Shown: positions 8,890 to 17,514 of the stretch, piece after piece
Layout: the number at the start of each line of letters is the position of its first letter
How positions within the stretch are numbered: position 1 is the stretch's first letter
Source of the DNA: a beta proteobacterium KB13
GTDB taxonomy: Bacteria; Pseudomonadota; Gammaproteobacteria; Burkholderiales; Methylophilaceae
Direction: 5' to 3'
DNA length: 64,000 nt
Assembly (NCBI GenBank): GCA_000156155.1
Contig: DS995299.1
Coordinates: forward strand, 1,169,400-1,233,399
Program-made: the position numbers and the translations under genes
The notes under the pieces: model-generated
Told to the model about the DNA's origin: nothing
The model's database searches: none
Seen by the model: only the letters and a program-made list of their open reading frames with translations

Positions 8890-9591
8890 ATGGCAATTCA
8901 TACATTTTCGAAATTTGACAAGGAGCTTGAAAATCTTCGTGCTCAAGTCATGGAGATGGGTGGAATTGTTGAAGAGCAGATTAAAGATGCCATTGCTTCT
9001 TTAAAAGATGCTGATTCAAAATTAATAGATAAGATTATTAACAGGGATGAAGATGTTAATGATCTTCAAACCAGCATTGACGAGAACTGTGAGTTAGTCT
9101 TAGTAAAAAGAACACCGGTTGCAGCAGACCTCAGATTTGTTTTAACTGTACAAAAAATTACCACCGACCTTGAACGTATTGGTGATGAGGCGGCAAAAAT
9201 TGCGAGGGCAGCGAAAAGAATATTTGAAAATGATCGCATGTCTAAACCGAGCTTGACTAATGTTAAGTCCATGCAGAAATTAGTATCCGAAATGCTGCAC
9301 ACTGCACTAGATTCTTTTACAAGGATGGATCCGGATGCGATCTTATCGATCATCAAAGATGATGAATCAGTGGATGAAATCTACCAGTCCTGTACGCGTA
9401 ATCAACTTACCGTGATGATGGAAGATCCTAGGAAGATTTCAACTGCACTTGAGATAATTTATGTTGCAAAGGCGATTGAAAGAATCGGAGACCATGCAGA
9501 AAATATCTCAGAACATATAGTGTATTGGATTAAGGGTTCCGACGTGCGTCACCTTTCAACGAAAGAGATTAAAAAAGAACTAAAATCTTAA
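8890..9591 (+). CDS. phoU: Phosphate-specific transport accessory protein PhoU
   Basis: A 233-residue all-helical negative regulator of the PhoR/PhoB phosphate response. It contains the two PhoU repeats, each with the metal-binding helix motif: TTDLERIGDEAAKIA in the first half and AKAIERIGDHAENISEH in the second. No pst transporter or phoBR genes are next to it; it follows rpiA by 40 bases and is convergent with yggX. Confidence 0.95.
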   Translation: MAIHTFSKFDKELENLRAQVMEMGGIVEEQIKDAIASLKDADSKLIDKIINRDEDVNDLQTSIDENCELVLVKRTPVAADLRFVLTVQKITTDLERIGDEAAKIARAAKRIFENDRMSKPSLTNVKSMQKLVSEMLHTALDSFTRMDPDAILSIIKDDESVDEIYQSCTRNQLTVMMEDPRKISTALEIIYVAKAIERIGDHAENISEHIVYWIKGSDVRHLSTKEIKKELKS

Positions 9592-9601
9592 TCTGATTGA
9601 T

Positions 9602-9874
9602 TTATTCTTTTGGTGGGACGTAACCCTCAGCCTGGTCTGCGCCAGAACCAAAAAAATAATTTTCGGTTTGTTGGGTTAAATATTTTCTTGCCTCTGGGTC
9701 AATTAAGCTTAGACGGTTTTCATTCACCAGCATGGTTTGATGTTTTAACCATTCCGCCCATGCTTCTTTAGACACATTTTCGAAAATCTTTTTTCCCAAT
9801 TCACCTGGGTAAGGAGGAAAATCTAATCCTTCTGCTTCTTTACCCAGCTTTACACAGTTTACAAGTCTTGCCAT
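9602..9874 (-). CDS. yggX: YggX family oxidative damage protection / Fe(II) trafficking protein
   Basis: A 90-residue protein with the N-terminal [24 protein letters not shown] and the [25 protein letters not shown] block of the YggX family, which protects iron-sulfur clusters from oxidation. The conserved Cys7 is present. I chose the ATG at 9874 because it gives the family N-terminus and has a GCGAG sequence upstream; the frame could extend 14 codons further to 9916 but that extension is not conserved-looking. Its stop is 10 bases from the convergent phoU stop. Confidence 0.93.
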   Translation of the reverse strand: MARLVNCVKLGKEAEGLDFPPYPGELGKKIFENVSKEAWAEWLKHQTMLVNENRLSLIDPEARKYLTQQTENYFFGSGADQAEGYVPPKE

Positions 9875-9928
9875 TTTTTTCTCGCATTCATTTATAATGA
9901 TTGCAAATTTTATCAAGGGAGGGATAAC

Positions 9929-10297
9929 ATGGAAAGTCCTTTTAAAGGAAAGACAGGCATTAAAAGACTCATCAATGCCATTGGTTACTCATTTGCTGGA
10001 TTTAAAGTTGCTTTCAAGAAAGAGGATGCCTTTAGACAAGAGGTGTTAATGACTCTGATTCTTGTACCCCTTGCTATTTATTTATCAACCAACGCCATTG
10101 AACTTGTGTTGCTGATTTTTTCTACCTTACTTGTTCCGATTGTTGAACTTTTAAATTCTGCAATCGAGGCGACTGTAGATCGGATTAGTTTAGAAAAACA
10201 CAAACTCGCAAAGAGGGCTAAAGATATCGGCAGTGCAGCAGTTTTTCTCAGCCTAGTCAACCTCTCTGCGGTTTGGTTAATCGTTCTGTTTTATTAA
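9929..10297 (+). CDS. dgkA: Diacylglycerol kinase
   Basis: A 122-residue integral membrane kinase that recycles diacylglycerol to phosphatidic acid. The three membrane helices are visible (about residues 35-52, 57-75 and 98-118), and the conserved [23 protein letters not shown] block contains the catalytic Glu and metal-binding residues of the family. AAGGGAGG precedes the ATG. Its stop codon overlaps the stop codon of the convergent TonB receptor by 4 bases (TTAA shared). Confidence 0.94.
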   Translation: MESPFKGKTGIKRLINAIGYSFAGFKVAFKKEDAFRQEVLMTLILVPLAIYLSTNAIELVLLIFSTLLVPIVELLNSAIEATVDRISLEKHKLAKRAKDIGSAAVFLSLVNLSAVWLIVLFY

Positions 10298-12384
10298 AAA
10301 TCGCCACGCAGACCAAATAATACTGACCGGCCTGGCCTCAAAAATTTATCCTTCATAAAGGATGCATGATCACGTATCTCTTGATCAAGTAAATTATGCC
10401 CTTTCATGAAAAACTGAAGGTTATATTCAATTGGAAATTGATATGCTGCATATGCAGTTAGATTTGTGTAACCGTCAGTTTTTAATTCATTTGCAGCAAT
10501 ATTGTCTTGAGCAAATGCTCTTAGAACATCCATTCTTGCATACCATCGATTTTTTTCGTAAGAGACACCTGCGCCTAACCGAAGTGGAGAAATTCTTGGT
10601 AGTTCATCTCCGTTGTCCTGCTCAGCGCGAACATAGTCGCCCTTATAAGAAAAATTAAACTGGTCATTAATTTGATAGTTTCCATCAAACTCTAACCCTT
10701 TAAACGTTGCTCCAACCGAACGATACTGAAATACACTCATTGCTTCAGCCTCGTCCTCGCCCTCATGCAGGTGATAGAGTTCGTTCCCTGTATCAAATAA
10801 TCCTATAAAGCGATTAAATTTCGTGTAGTAAGGACCAACACTGAAGTAATGTCCATTTTTTTTCCAATTAACTTTTAAGTCTATTGTATTGGATAGCTCG
10901 GTGTTAAGATTTTCATTTCCCTTGTGGACTTGCTCAGTCGCGTGGTGTGCGCCGTAAGGAAATAGCTCGAAAAATGCTGGTGCTCTTTCAGAATGTGCCA
11001 CATTAGAATTGACAGACCAGTTTTGGTTAATTTTGTAAATACCGCCTAGAGCCGCGTTGTTGGTCTGAAATGTTTTTTCGGTTTCCCCGAATGCTTGATC
11101 ATCCTCGGTTCCTCCTGATCCTGCACAATCAACTAGGTCTGTGTAAGTTACGCTACACCCACCATCACCTGTAAAAGCATTTCGTTTTACATCGTGATTT
11201 CCCCTTCTTAATCCCAGGGTAAGTTTATGTTCATCGATTGGAAGCTCCTCATACACATACACAGATTGTGAATCAGTATTAGCAGTCGGCAACAGAACTC
11301 CATTGGGTTGCTTGAAGGTTGAGTTTTCAAAATGTAAACCTACTACGCCACTCATTCCGGCGATGGCATGATGGCCCAACTCGACAGTTCCATCTAGGCC
11401 ACGATTTTCAAATGTTGCCTCGATTTCACCCGGCTCATGATGCTCATCGTGCTTATAATCACTATGCGCCATCTTAAACTTAAAGTGGTTAAAGAAACCA
11501 TCCAGGTCATGGAACTCAGAATGTAGGTCCCAGCGGTTAGTTTCCTGATCAAAAAAACCTGTGGTTGTTAGTGGGTTGCCGATTTCACTGTCATGCTTCG
11601 CGTAAGACATTCCGACATATCCTTTTTCAAAGAAGTACGATGCTCCTAACGCACCTCCATCAGAGTCGGAACCTGAGTTTCTTAGTTGGCCTTTTCTGCC
11701 ATATGAATTTCGATTTACCTCAGAATCAGATCGAGCTAATCTGCTGGATACTGAGTAACCTGGTAAGCTAAGATTCCCTGTTTTTCGCGTGTATGCATCC
11801 AGATGGATAACCAAATTTCCAATACCAATATCCCCAACCACTGCGGAGCTGCGTTCACTGTTAGCTCCTCCAAATCGAGTTACTGCTCGACCGGTTGCGC
11901 CAGAAATTTTTTGTCTTGGGATTCGATGATCAATTGCATTTATCACACCGCCAATCGTTCCTCCACCATATAGAACGGTTGCAGGCCCTCGAATTACATC
12001 GATTTGTTCAATCACCAAAGGGTCGATAGGGACAGCGTGATCTGTACTAAATGATGACACGTCAAGAGAATTAATACCATTTCTCATGATGCGGATTCGA
12101 TCGCCGTCCATACCACGGATGATTGGTCTTCCGACCATGGGACCCCAGTTAGAAAAAGAAACTCCTGGGGTATTTTCTAGCGTTTCGGCAAGGTTATTTC
12201 CCCTCTGGACATCTAATTCTCGTCCGTTAAGTACTGAGAATGGAATAACGAATTCATCCGAGCTAACCCCTAAAGGGTTAGCTGTGACGGGTGTTACTGG
12301 TAAATCTATCTGTTCTTCTGCATGAGCGAATGTCTGGAATATCAAAAGAGCAGACACGCTCAAAAATATATTTTTGTATTGCAT
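10294..12384 (-). CDS. TonB-dependent outer-membrane receptor, ZnuD-like (probable zinc uptake)
   Basis: A 696-residue outer-membrane receptor with a 22-residue signal peptide, a plug domain (about 30-150) containing LAETLENTPGVSFSNWGP, IIRGMDGDRIRI and VIRGPATVLYGGGTIGGVIN, and a 22-strand barrel ending in the Phe-terminated strand [10 protein letters not shown]. Histidine/acid-rich loops (HDEHHEPGE and HLHEGEDEAE) resemble the zinc-binding loops of neisserial ZnuD. The small Cys/His protein directly upstream also points to a metal. Zinc is the likeliest substrate, but copper or another metal is possible. AGGAG lies just before the ATG. Confidence 0.78.
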   Translation of the reverse strand: MQYKNIFLSVSALLIFQTFAHAEEQIDLPVTPVTANPLGVSSDEFVIPFSVLNGRELDVQRGNNLAETLENTPGVSFSNWGPMVGRPIIRGMDGDRIRIMRNGINSLDVSSFSTDHAVPIDPLVIEQIDVIRGPATVLYGGGTIGGVINAIDHRIPRQKISGATGRAVTRFGGANSERSSAVVGDIGIGNLVIHLDAYTRKTGNLSLPGYSVSSRLARSDSEVNRNSYGRKGQLRNSGSDSDGGALGASYFFEKGYVGMSYAKHDSEIGNPLTTTGFFDQETNRWDLHSEFHDLDGFFNHFKFKMAHSDYKHDEHHEPGEIEATFENRGLDGTVELGHHAIAGMSGVVGLHFENSTFKQPNGVLLPTANTDSQSVYVYEELPIDEHKLTLGLRRGNHDVKRNAFTGDGGCSVTYTDLVDCAGSGGTEDDQAFGETEKTFQTNNAALGGIYKINQNWSVNSNVAHSERAPAFFELFPYGAHHATEQVHKGNENLNTELSNTIDLKVNWKKNGHYFSVGPYYTKFNRFIGLFDTGNELYHLHEGEDEAEAMSVFQYRSVGATFKGLEFDGNYQINDQFNFSYKGDYVRAEQDNGDELPRISPLRLGAGVSYEKNRWYARMDVLRAFAQDNIAANELKTDGYTNLTAYAAYQFPIEYNLQFFMKGHNLLDQEIRDHASFMKDKFLRPGRSVLFGLRGDF

Positions 12385-12418
12385 TTATGTTCTCCTAAAA
12401 AAATTTGAAATAATTTAT

Positions 12419-12739
12419 TTAAGAGATTTGTGGTGGGCCCCTAACGGAATTGATGCTATGGAAATGCGTGAAAGCAAATATCCTATAGCTATCATTTAAG
12501 GTTGAATTTAATTGTTTATTAAATAAAGTGTGATCATCATTTGAAATCACGTGGGCAAGATGATTAAAGATATTACAATTTTCACAATGGTTAAGTTCTT
12601 TGCTGTCTTCTTTTGATTCATCTTCACAATGAGCAACATAGAAAGCTTCATGCATATGATCAATGTCGTGCTGCAGGGATGTCCATTGCATAAATGCAAG
12701 GATAATTAATGCAAAAATTGTAACTTTTCTTAAAACCAT
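12419..12739 (-). CDS. Small Cys/His-rich secreted or membrane-anchored protein upstream of the metal receptor
   Basis: A 106-residue protein with an N-terminal hydrophobic segment (residues 5-20) and a Cys/His/acid-rich middle (HDIDHMHEAFYVAHCED and LNHCENCNIFNHLAH), ending in RGPP. The composition and RGPP end resemble small metal-linked periplasmic proteins of the DUF2946/CopL kind, but this is a tentative match. It ends 34 bases before the TonB receptor on the same strand, so the pair probably forms an operon for metal uptake or sensing. Confidence 0.6.
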   Translation of the reverse strand: MVLRKVTIFALIILAFMQWTSLQHDIDHMHEAFYVAHCEDESKEDSKELNHCENCNIFNHLAHVISNDDHTLFNKQLNSTLNDSYRIFAFTHFHSINSVRGPPQIS

Positions 12740-12761
12740 TCAGAAATTGTAGTCTTTCCTA

Positions 12762-12770
12762 TGATATAGT
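12762..12770 (+). promoter_or_regulatory. Extended -10 promoter element before the cobalamin riboswitch
   Basis: TGATATAGT matches the extended -10 form TGnTATAAT with one mismatch and would start transcription around 12777, just where the riboswitch begins. No good -35 is seen. The same bases form part of an 11-base inverted repeat CTATGATATAG (12759-12769) lying between the two divergent operons, which might be a repressor site. Confidence 0.4.
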
Positions 12771-12777
12771 CAAGTTG

Positions 12778-12930
12778 TTGGTGGCCTAGGCATAGGCATA
12801 ATCGGGAAATTGGTGAAAATCCAATACTGCCCCCGCAACGGTCAAAGAGTGTGGATATAACAATGAGTCACTGAGTTTTCTTGGGAAGACGTTATATTTT
12901 GTCTCTTGAGTCCGGATACCGGCCAGCCTT
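12778..12930 (+). promoter_or_regulatory. Cobalamin (B12) riboswitch
   Basis: The conserved B12-box elements are present: GGTGAAAATCCAATACTGCC followed by CCCGCAACGGT (about 12812-12842), then GAGTCCGGATACCGGCC (12908-12924). The outer GGTGGCC (12780-12786) can pair with GGCCAGCC (12921-12928). It precedes a BtuB-type receptor gene on the same strand. Downstream, AAGCTTCC (12951-12958) could pair with the GGAGAGCTT Shine-Dalgarno region (12991-12999), suggesting translational control; this part is inference. Confidence 0.93.
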
Positions 12931-12999
12931 TTTTTATACGGGTGAGTATTAAGCTTCCTAACGGCGCTTAATCATCATGATTTCAGTCTGGGAGAGCTT

Positions 13000-14979
13000 T
13001 TGTTTTTTTTTAGATTTCTTATATCTTTTATCTGTCTTAGCCTTTACTTTTCACTCATTTTTTCAGAGGAGCTTAGTTCGGATGAAGTGATTGTTTATTC
13101 GAATAAATTCTATACCTCAGAAAGTAACTCCGCTCATCATGTTGAGGTCTATGATCACCAAGAAATAATTAACTCTGGAACAAATAATCTTTTTGATTTT
13201 TTATCTAATAAGTCCTCACTCAACGTATCATCTTACTCAGGGAACAAGGCTGCTCCCTCTATTGATATGAGAGGCTATGGACTTGAAAATGGGTTTCAAA
13301 ATATTGTTGTCAATGTGGATGGTTATCGAATCAATAATATTGATATGGCACCAGGTTTTTTAGGAACTATAAATACCAAGGATATCGATCGTATAGAAAT
13401 TTTAAAAGGCAGTGGATCAGTTGTTCATGGGGATGGCTCAAATGCTGGATCAATAAATATCTATACCAAAAATCATGACAAAACACGGATCTCATCAGCG
13501 TATGGAAATTTTGGACATAAGAATCACTCTTTTACCACAGGAAAAACGATTGATAATTTTTCTATTTCATTGTCATCAAGTTATGAGAGCAATGATGGTT
13601 TCAGCCAAAAAGATTCTAGGGGTAATAAAGACAAGAGTCAGTCAAGTAACCAAACGATAAAGATGAGTTATCAGCCAGATAATTTTTCTCAACTGAATTT
13701 TAAATACTCCAACACAGAATCTAATTCTCTATTCCCCGCAGCCCTGACCAGACTTCAGTTTAATAGAGATCCTTCAAGGAGCGGCGGGCAATATAACGAG
13801 TTCGATTACAACGATGATATTTGGGGATTAGATTATGTGACACACTTTTCGAATAATTTTTCAGTCAAAATTTATCACCAGGGGCAGCGAAAAAAATATG
13901 ATGCAAGAAATTATTCAACTAATTTGAGAAAAACTAGCGCACTCGTAAATGGTTTGGAGTTTGATTATTCATTAAACAGCTTGCATATCACTTCAGGTGT
14001 TTCGGTGAGCGAAAGAGAACTTAATGCATTTCAAAATTCTGAAACATTAGTAAATCAAGTTAATAAGCAAAATGAGGCTGTCTTCATTCAGGCTAAACAT
14101 ATCTTGGATGAGAAAGAAAAAATTTCTGTCACCTATGGAGCAAGAAAAGAAAGAGTTAAAAATAAATTTAACAACACAAGTATTAACTCTGAAAACTCTG
14201 AGCAGCTATCCATGTTTGAACTAGGGTTTAATTACTTATTGAATAAAAATATTAACTTGTTTACAAATTTTTCAAAAAGTATGCAGTCCCAAGATATTGA
14301 TAGGCTTCTCCCATACAATTTTGGTACAGCCGCTTACGACACACTCAACCCAAATATAAAACCCATGCAAAGCAGAACCATAACATTGGGTATTAACTAC
14401 ATTGATCAAAAACAAAAGTTAAAAATTAATACATTTTATGCGGACCTTGATAATGAGATAGTTTATAACCCATCAACATTTATCAATGAGAATATTGATC
14501 GCACAAATAAATATGGCTATGAAATATTCTTAATGCGAAAGCTCAATGAGAACTTTGATGTTAAATTTAATTATGCATACACAATCGCAAAAATATTGAA
14601 TGATTCAGATTCATCAACTTTTCCAAGCGGGAAACTTCTTCCCGGTGTTCCGAAGAATTCAATAAATTTTGGTATTAATTATCAACATGAAAATCTAACA
14701 ACATCTTTGAATCATGTTTGGAGAGACAGAAGTTTTATTTTTGATGACTTCGACAATAATGCAAATATGATGTCGCCCTCCTATGAATCAACAAATGCCT
14801 TTGTTAAATATAATCTTGGTACATTTGACAAGTTTTCAAAGATTAGCGTGTTTGCATCGGTAAATAATATTTTCAATCAAAAAAATGGTATTAGAACAAC
14901 AACAAGTGATACATATGGTGCAATTTATCCGTATAATTTTAGAAGAACATGGTTTATTGGAATGGAAGTAGAAATATGA
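13000..14979 (+). CDS. btuB: BtuB-type TonB-dependent cobalamin receptor
   Basis: A 659-residue outer-membrane receptor with a signal peptide (about residues 1-23), a plug containing NLFDFLSNKSSLNVSSYSG, PSIDMRGYG and DIDRIEILKGSGSVVHGDGSNAGSINI, and a beta barrel ending in an aromatic/hydrophobic final strand. The substrate is inferred mainly from the cobalamin riboswitch in front and the BtuM-like gene behind. The frame opens at a TTG (13000) with GGAGAG at 12991-12996; the ATG at 12977 is out of frame, so TTG is the most credible start. The gene is more AT-rich in feel than the ZnuD-like receptor. Confidence 0.82.
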   Translation: MFFFRFLISFICLSLYFSLIFSEELSSDEVIVYSNKFYTSESNSAHHVEVYDHQEIINSGTNNLFDFLSNKSSLNVSSYSGNKAAPSIDMRGYGLENGFQNIVVNVDGYRINNIDMAPGFLGTINTKDIDRIEILKGSGSVVHGDGSNAGSINIYTKNHDKTRISSAYGNFGHKNHSFTTGKTIDNFSISLSSSYESNDGFSQKDSRGNKDKSQSSNQTIKMSYQPDNFSQLNFKYSNTESNSLFPAALTRLQFNRDPSRSGGQYNEFDYNDDIWGLDYVTHFSNNFSVKIYHQGQRKKYDARNYSTNLRKTSALVNGLEFDYSLNSLHITSGVSVSERELNAFQNSETLVNQVNKQNEAVFIQAKHILDEKEKISVTYGARKERVKNKFNNTSINSENSEQLSMFELGFNYLLNKNINLFTNFSKSMQSQDIDRLLPYNFGTAAYDTLNPNIKPMQSRTITLGINYIDQKQKLKINTFYADLDNEIVYNPSTFINENIDRTNKYGYEIFLMRKLNENFDVKFNYAYTIAKILNDSDSSTFPSGKLLPGVPKNSINFGINYQHENLTTSLNHVWRDRSFIFDDFDNNANMMSPSYESTNAFVKYNLGTFDKFSKISVFASVNNIFNQKNGIRTTTSDTYGAIYPYNFRRTWFIGMEVEI

Positions 14980-15536
14980 TGCAAATGTTTAACAAAAATA
15001 ACTTATTAATAATGAGCTCATTAGTTTTTATGATGTTTCTTACAAGAGGGAGTCATTTTTTAACTGAGTTTTCAATTCCTGATGCTAGTCTAGTTATTTT
15101 TCTATGTTTAGGCCTATTGACACCTTCTATCTTACTTTTTTGTGTATTTTTTATTCTTGCCGCAGTTATTGATTTTGGTTCTGGTTTTTTTAATAACAGC
15201 TTGGCATTTTGTTTAACGGATGGATATTGGGGCCTGATTCCAACCTACCTTGTAATGTATTTCACTGGTAAGATAATTAAAAATTACGATATTAAATTCA
15301 ACATATTTTTTGTGTTAGTTTTTGTCAGCACAACCCTGGCTTTCATCATCTCAACAAACACTTACTACATGTTCTCCGATAGATTTGCGAGTCCTTCAAT
15401 CTTCACATCCATACAGCATGGTTGGAATTATTTCCCTGCTTATTTGATACCCAACCTTGTATACGGATCGATTGTCTATTCTTTATATCAACTTAATCTC
15501 AGAAACTATTTCTTAAAATTCATACAAAGAAGTTAG
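14976..15536 (+). CDS. btuM: Putative BtuM-type inner-membrane cobalamin transporter (ECF S-component-like)
   Basis: A 186-residue protein with about six membrane helices. From the ATG that overlaps the btuB stop as ATGA, it shows TRGSHF (His27), PDAS (35-38), Asp66, and FCLTDGY with Cys79 and Tyr84. These match, with an offset of one residue, the His, Asp, Cys and Tyr positions I recall from Thiobacillus denitrificans BtuM, where an invariant cysteine ligates cobalt and removes the cyanide of cyanocobalamin. BtuM proteins resemble S-components of ECF transporters but work without a dedicated ECF module. Location in a B12-riboswitch operon behind btuB supports the call. GGAAG at 14964-14968 is the ribosome-binding site. 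No btuCDF genes are seen. Confidence 0.75.
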   Translation: MMQMFNKNNLLIMSSLVFMMFLTRGSHFLTEFSIPDASLVIFLCLGLLTPSILLFCVFFILAAVIDFGSGFFNNSLAFCLTDGYWGLIPTYLVMYFTGKIIKNYDIKFNIFFVLVFVSTTLAFIISTNTYYMFSDRFASPSIFTSIQHGWNYFPAYLIPNLVYGSIVYSLYQLNLRNYFLKFIQRS

Positions 15537-15557
15537 CCTTTCATTATCATTATTTGA

Positions 15558-15563
15558 TATAAT
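15558..15563 (+). promoter_or_regulatory. -10 box for tRNA-Phe
   Basis: A perfect TATAAT lies 15 bases before the mature tRNA 5' end, in the 42-base gap after the BtuM-like gene. No good -35 hexamer is seen at 16-18 bases upstream, so this is only a partial promoter call. Confidence 0.4.
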
Positions 15564-15578
15564 TTCACGTTCAAATTT

Positions 15579-15654
15579 GGCCAGATAGCTCAGTTGGTAG
15601 AGCAGTGGACTGAAAATCCTCGTGTCGACAGTTCGATTCTGTCTCTGGCCACCA
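15579..15654 (+). tRNA. tRNA-Phe (GAA)
   Basis: A complete 76-base cloverleaf: acceptor GGCCAGA with TCTGGCC, D arm GCTC/GAGC, anticodon loop CTGAAAA giving GAA, T arm GACAG-TTCGATT-CTGTC, discriminator A and an encoded CCA. The anticodon stem has one T-T mismatch. The final A of CCA directly abuts the stop codon of the convergent transglutaminase gene. Confidence 0.97.
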
Positions 15655-17514
15655 TCATTTATCCCTCATTTCAGTTTTAATTAAATTAGTTACTGCTTTA
15701 ATTTCACTATAATTTTTATTAAGTCCATATTTAAGTTCAAGTATCTTTTTATTTATTAACCGTATCTTTTGCTTAGTCTTTGGTGAAGTATTTTCGGAAA
15801 ACTCGATGACATACAAACTATTCTTGGGATTTATTTTATGGCCCTGCTTTATCAAAAGGTGCCTATAATTTTTTTCTAATCTATTAAGCGGATGAAACTC
15901 AAATTCTTTGACGCCTTTATAAACATAGATCGCCAAAAGAATAAAAAACCCTGGTACAGATATTAGCAGCAAGATCTCAATATAATCTAGGAATTGTGAT
16001 GAATTGTTCTTCGAGTAACCATAATTCATAATTTTTTTTGAAATCGTAATATCTAAAAAACTCATGTAGTCACTTATATTTTCTAATAAACTTTTGTTCA
16101 GGTTTTGATCAAAAAAATTAAATTCAACACGATTAAGACCCGTGCTATCAACATAAGAGGTTGGGTCAACATAAACCCATTGATTATTAATTTTTGCTTC
16201 AACCCAGGCATGCGCATTGTCTGAAAATATAGTCATAAACTTTCCAAAATTATTCCACTCCCCGCCCACGTATCCTATAACAACATTTGCTGGAATATCA
16301 TTTGCTCTCAAGATGTGCGCCATTGTTGATGCAAAGTGGGTACAACTGCCATTCTTTTTATCAAAAAAGAAACTATCAATGGGATTATTTTTATTAAGGC
16401 CTAAATCATTAATCTTATATTTGAAATTTTTCTTGAAGTAACTATTTATGTAATCTACAAAATCTCTTTCATCGTTAATTTTTTGATATTCATCTATAGC
16501 CCACTGAGTCAGTTTAGATTTTTTTTCGTGCGAATAATTTATTGTTCTTTCCACCTCAATACTCTCAGAGGAATGAATTTCGACCTCTGTATACTGATTG
16601 ATCAACTTTTTATCTAGTATTAATTCACCATCAACTGTAATTTTATTTTTGTGCACCCCTGATTTAATTGGATAGTTTCCTAGAACAGGAAGGTTCTTTT
16701 GAGAAATGTTTTTATTCTTAATAATTTTATATGAATAATTTTCATCAAAGTTTATTGACTTTGAAGTATATTCTAAAAATTCCTGTTTTTTACTCCATTC
16801 AAAATTATCATAATTAGATAAAACAAATACTTTCCAGTAGGGTGTTTTTTTTAGTGAGCCATCTATTTTTATCTTATATATCTCATTTTTTTCAGTGCTT
16901 ATAAAACTATCATTTTGAAGGTTTAATGTATCTTCCAGTCCGATATCATTTTTCTGATTTTTATTACTTATTAATGTCACCTGAAATCTTGGAATAATTA
17001 AAAAGATGATGGTGACTATGAATATAGTTGACGTTAAGAATTTAATTAGCCTGTTCCAATTTACAGCATTCATATTGAGTTGATAATTAAACTTATAATT
17101 TATGTAGATTGCCAGAAAAAAATTTATCCAAATAAATATAAAGATTGTTGTAAAAAAACTAGGTTTAAAAATAAATATTGAGGCAGTAATAAAGCTTACA
17201 ATTGATAAAGATAGGCTATGGTATTTTTGTTTATCATAACGAATTGCCATGGGGACTATTAGTAATAGTAAGATGATCCAAAATTCAGCAGCAAAGATGT
17301 TCTGGTAAGCATATAGATTAATGATTACTGTTATTACGTAAGTTAATCTAAAAATAATTTGTTTTCTAGTTAATGTCTTTGTCATTAACCAGCATAGAAA
17401 AAAACTTAAAATGGCATACAGCGGAAGTATTGACGAGTAAATCAATACAACTGGAAGAAAAAATAAGAGTAACCTATTTTTCTTAAGCAAGTGAGAGTGA
17501 TTTAATCGCAGCAT
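15655..17514 (-). CDS. TgpA-like membrane transglutaminase (DUF3488 plus transglutaminase-like domain)
   Basis: A 619-residue membrane protein. The N-terminal third (about residues 12-175) contains roughly six membrane helices of the DUF3488 type. The periplasmic part carries a papain-like transglutaminase domain with an apparently intact triad: Cys391 in GSCTHFAS, His435 in DNAHAWVE and Asp450 in YVDPTS. A further helix (about 518-538) and a cytoplasmic tail follow. TgpA of Pseudomonas is the best-known relative; the substrate is unknown. The start overlaps the preceding DUF58 gene by 32 bases, and the order moxR-DUF58-tgpA is a conserved cassette. Confidence 0.88.
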   Translation of the reverse strand: MLRLNHSHLLKKNRLLLFFLPVVLIYSSILPLYAILSFFLCWLMTKTLTRKQIIFRLTYVITVIINLYAYQNIFAAEFWIILLLLIVPMAIRYDKQKYHSLSLSIVSFITASIFIFKPSFFTTIFIFIWINFFLAIYINYKFNYQLNMNAVNWNRLIKFLTSTIFIVTIIFLIIPRFQVTLISNKNQKNDIGLEDTLNLQNDSFISTEKNEIYKIKIDGSLKKTPYWKVFVLSNYDNFEWSKKQEFLEYTSKSINFDENYSYKIIKNKNISQKNLPVLGNYPIKSGVHKNKITVDGELILDKKLINQYTEVEIHSSESIEVERTINYSHEKKSKLTQWAIDEYQKINDERDFVDYINSYFKKNFKYKINDLGLNKNNPIDSFFFDKKNGSCTHFASTMAHILRANDIPANVVIGYVGGEWNNFGKFMTIFSDNAHAWVEAKINNQWVYVDPTSYVDSTGLNRVEFNFFDQNLNKSLLENISDYMSFLDITISKKIMNYGYSKNNSSQFLDYIEILLLISVPGFFILLAIYVYKGVKEFEFHPLNRLEKNYRHLLIKQGHKINPKNSLYVIEFSENTSPKTKQKIRLINKKILELKYGLNKNYSEIKAVTNLIKTEMRDK

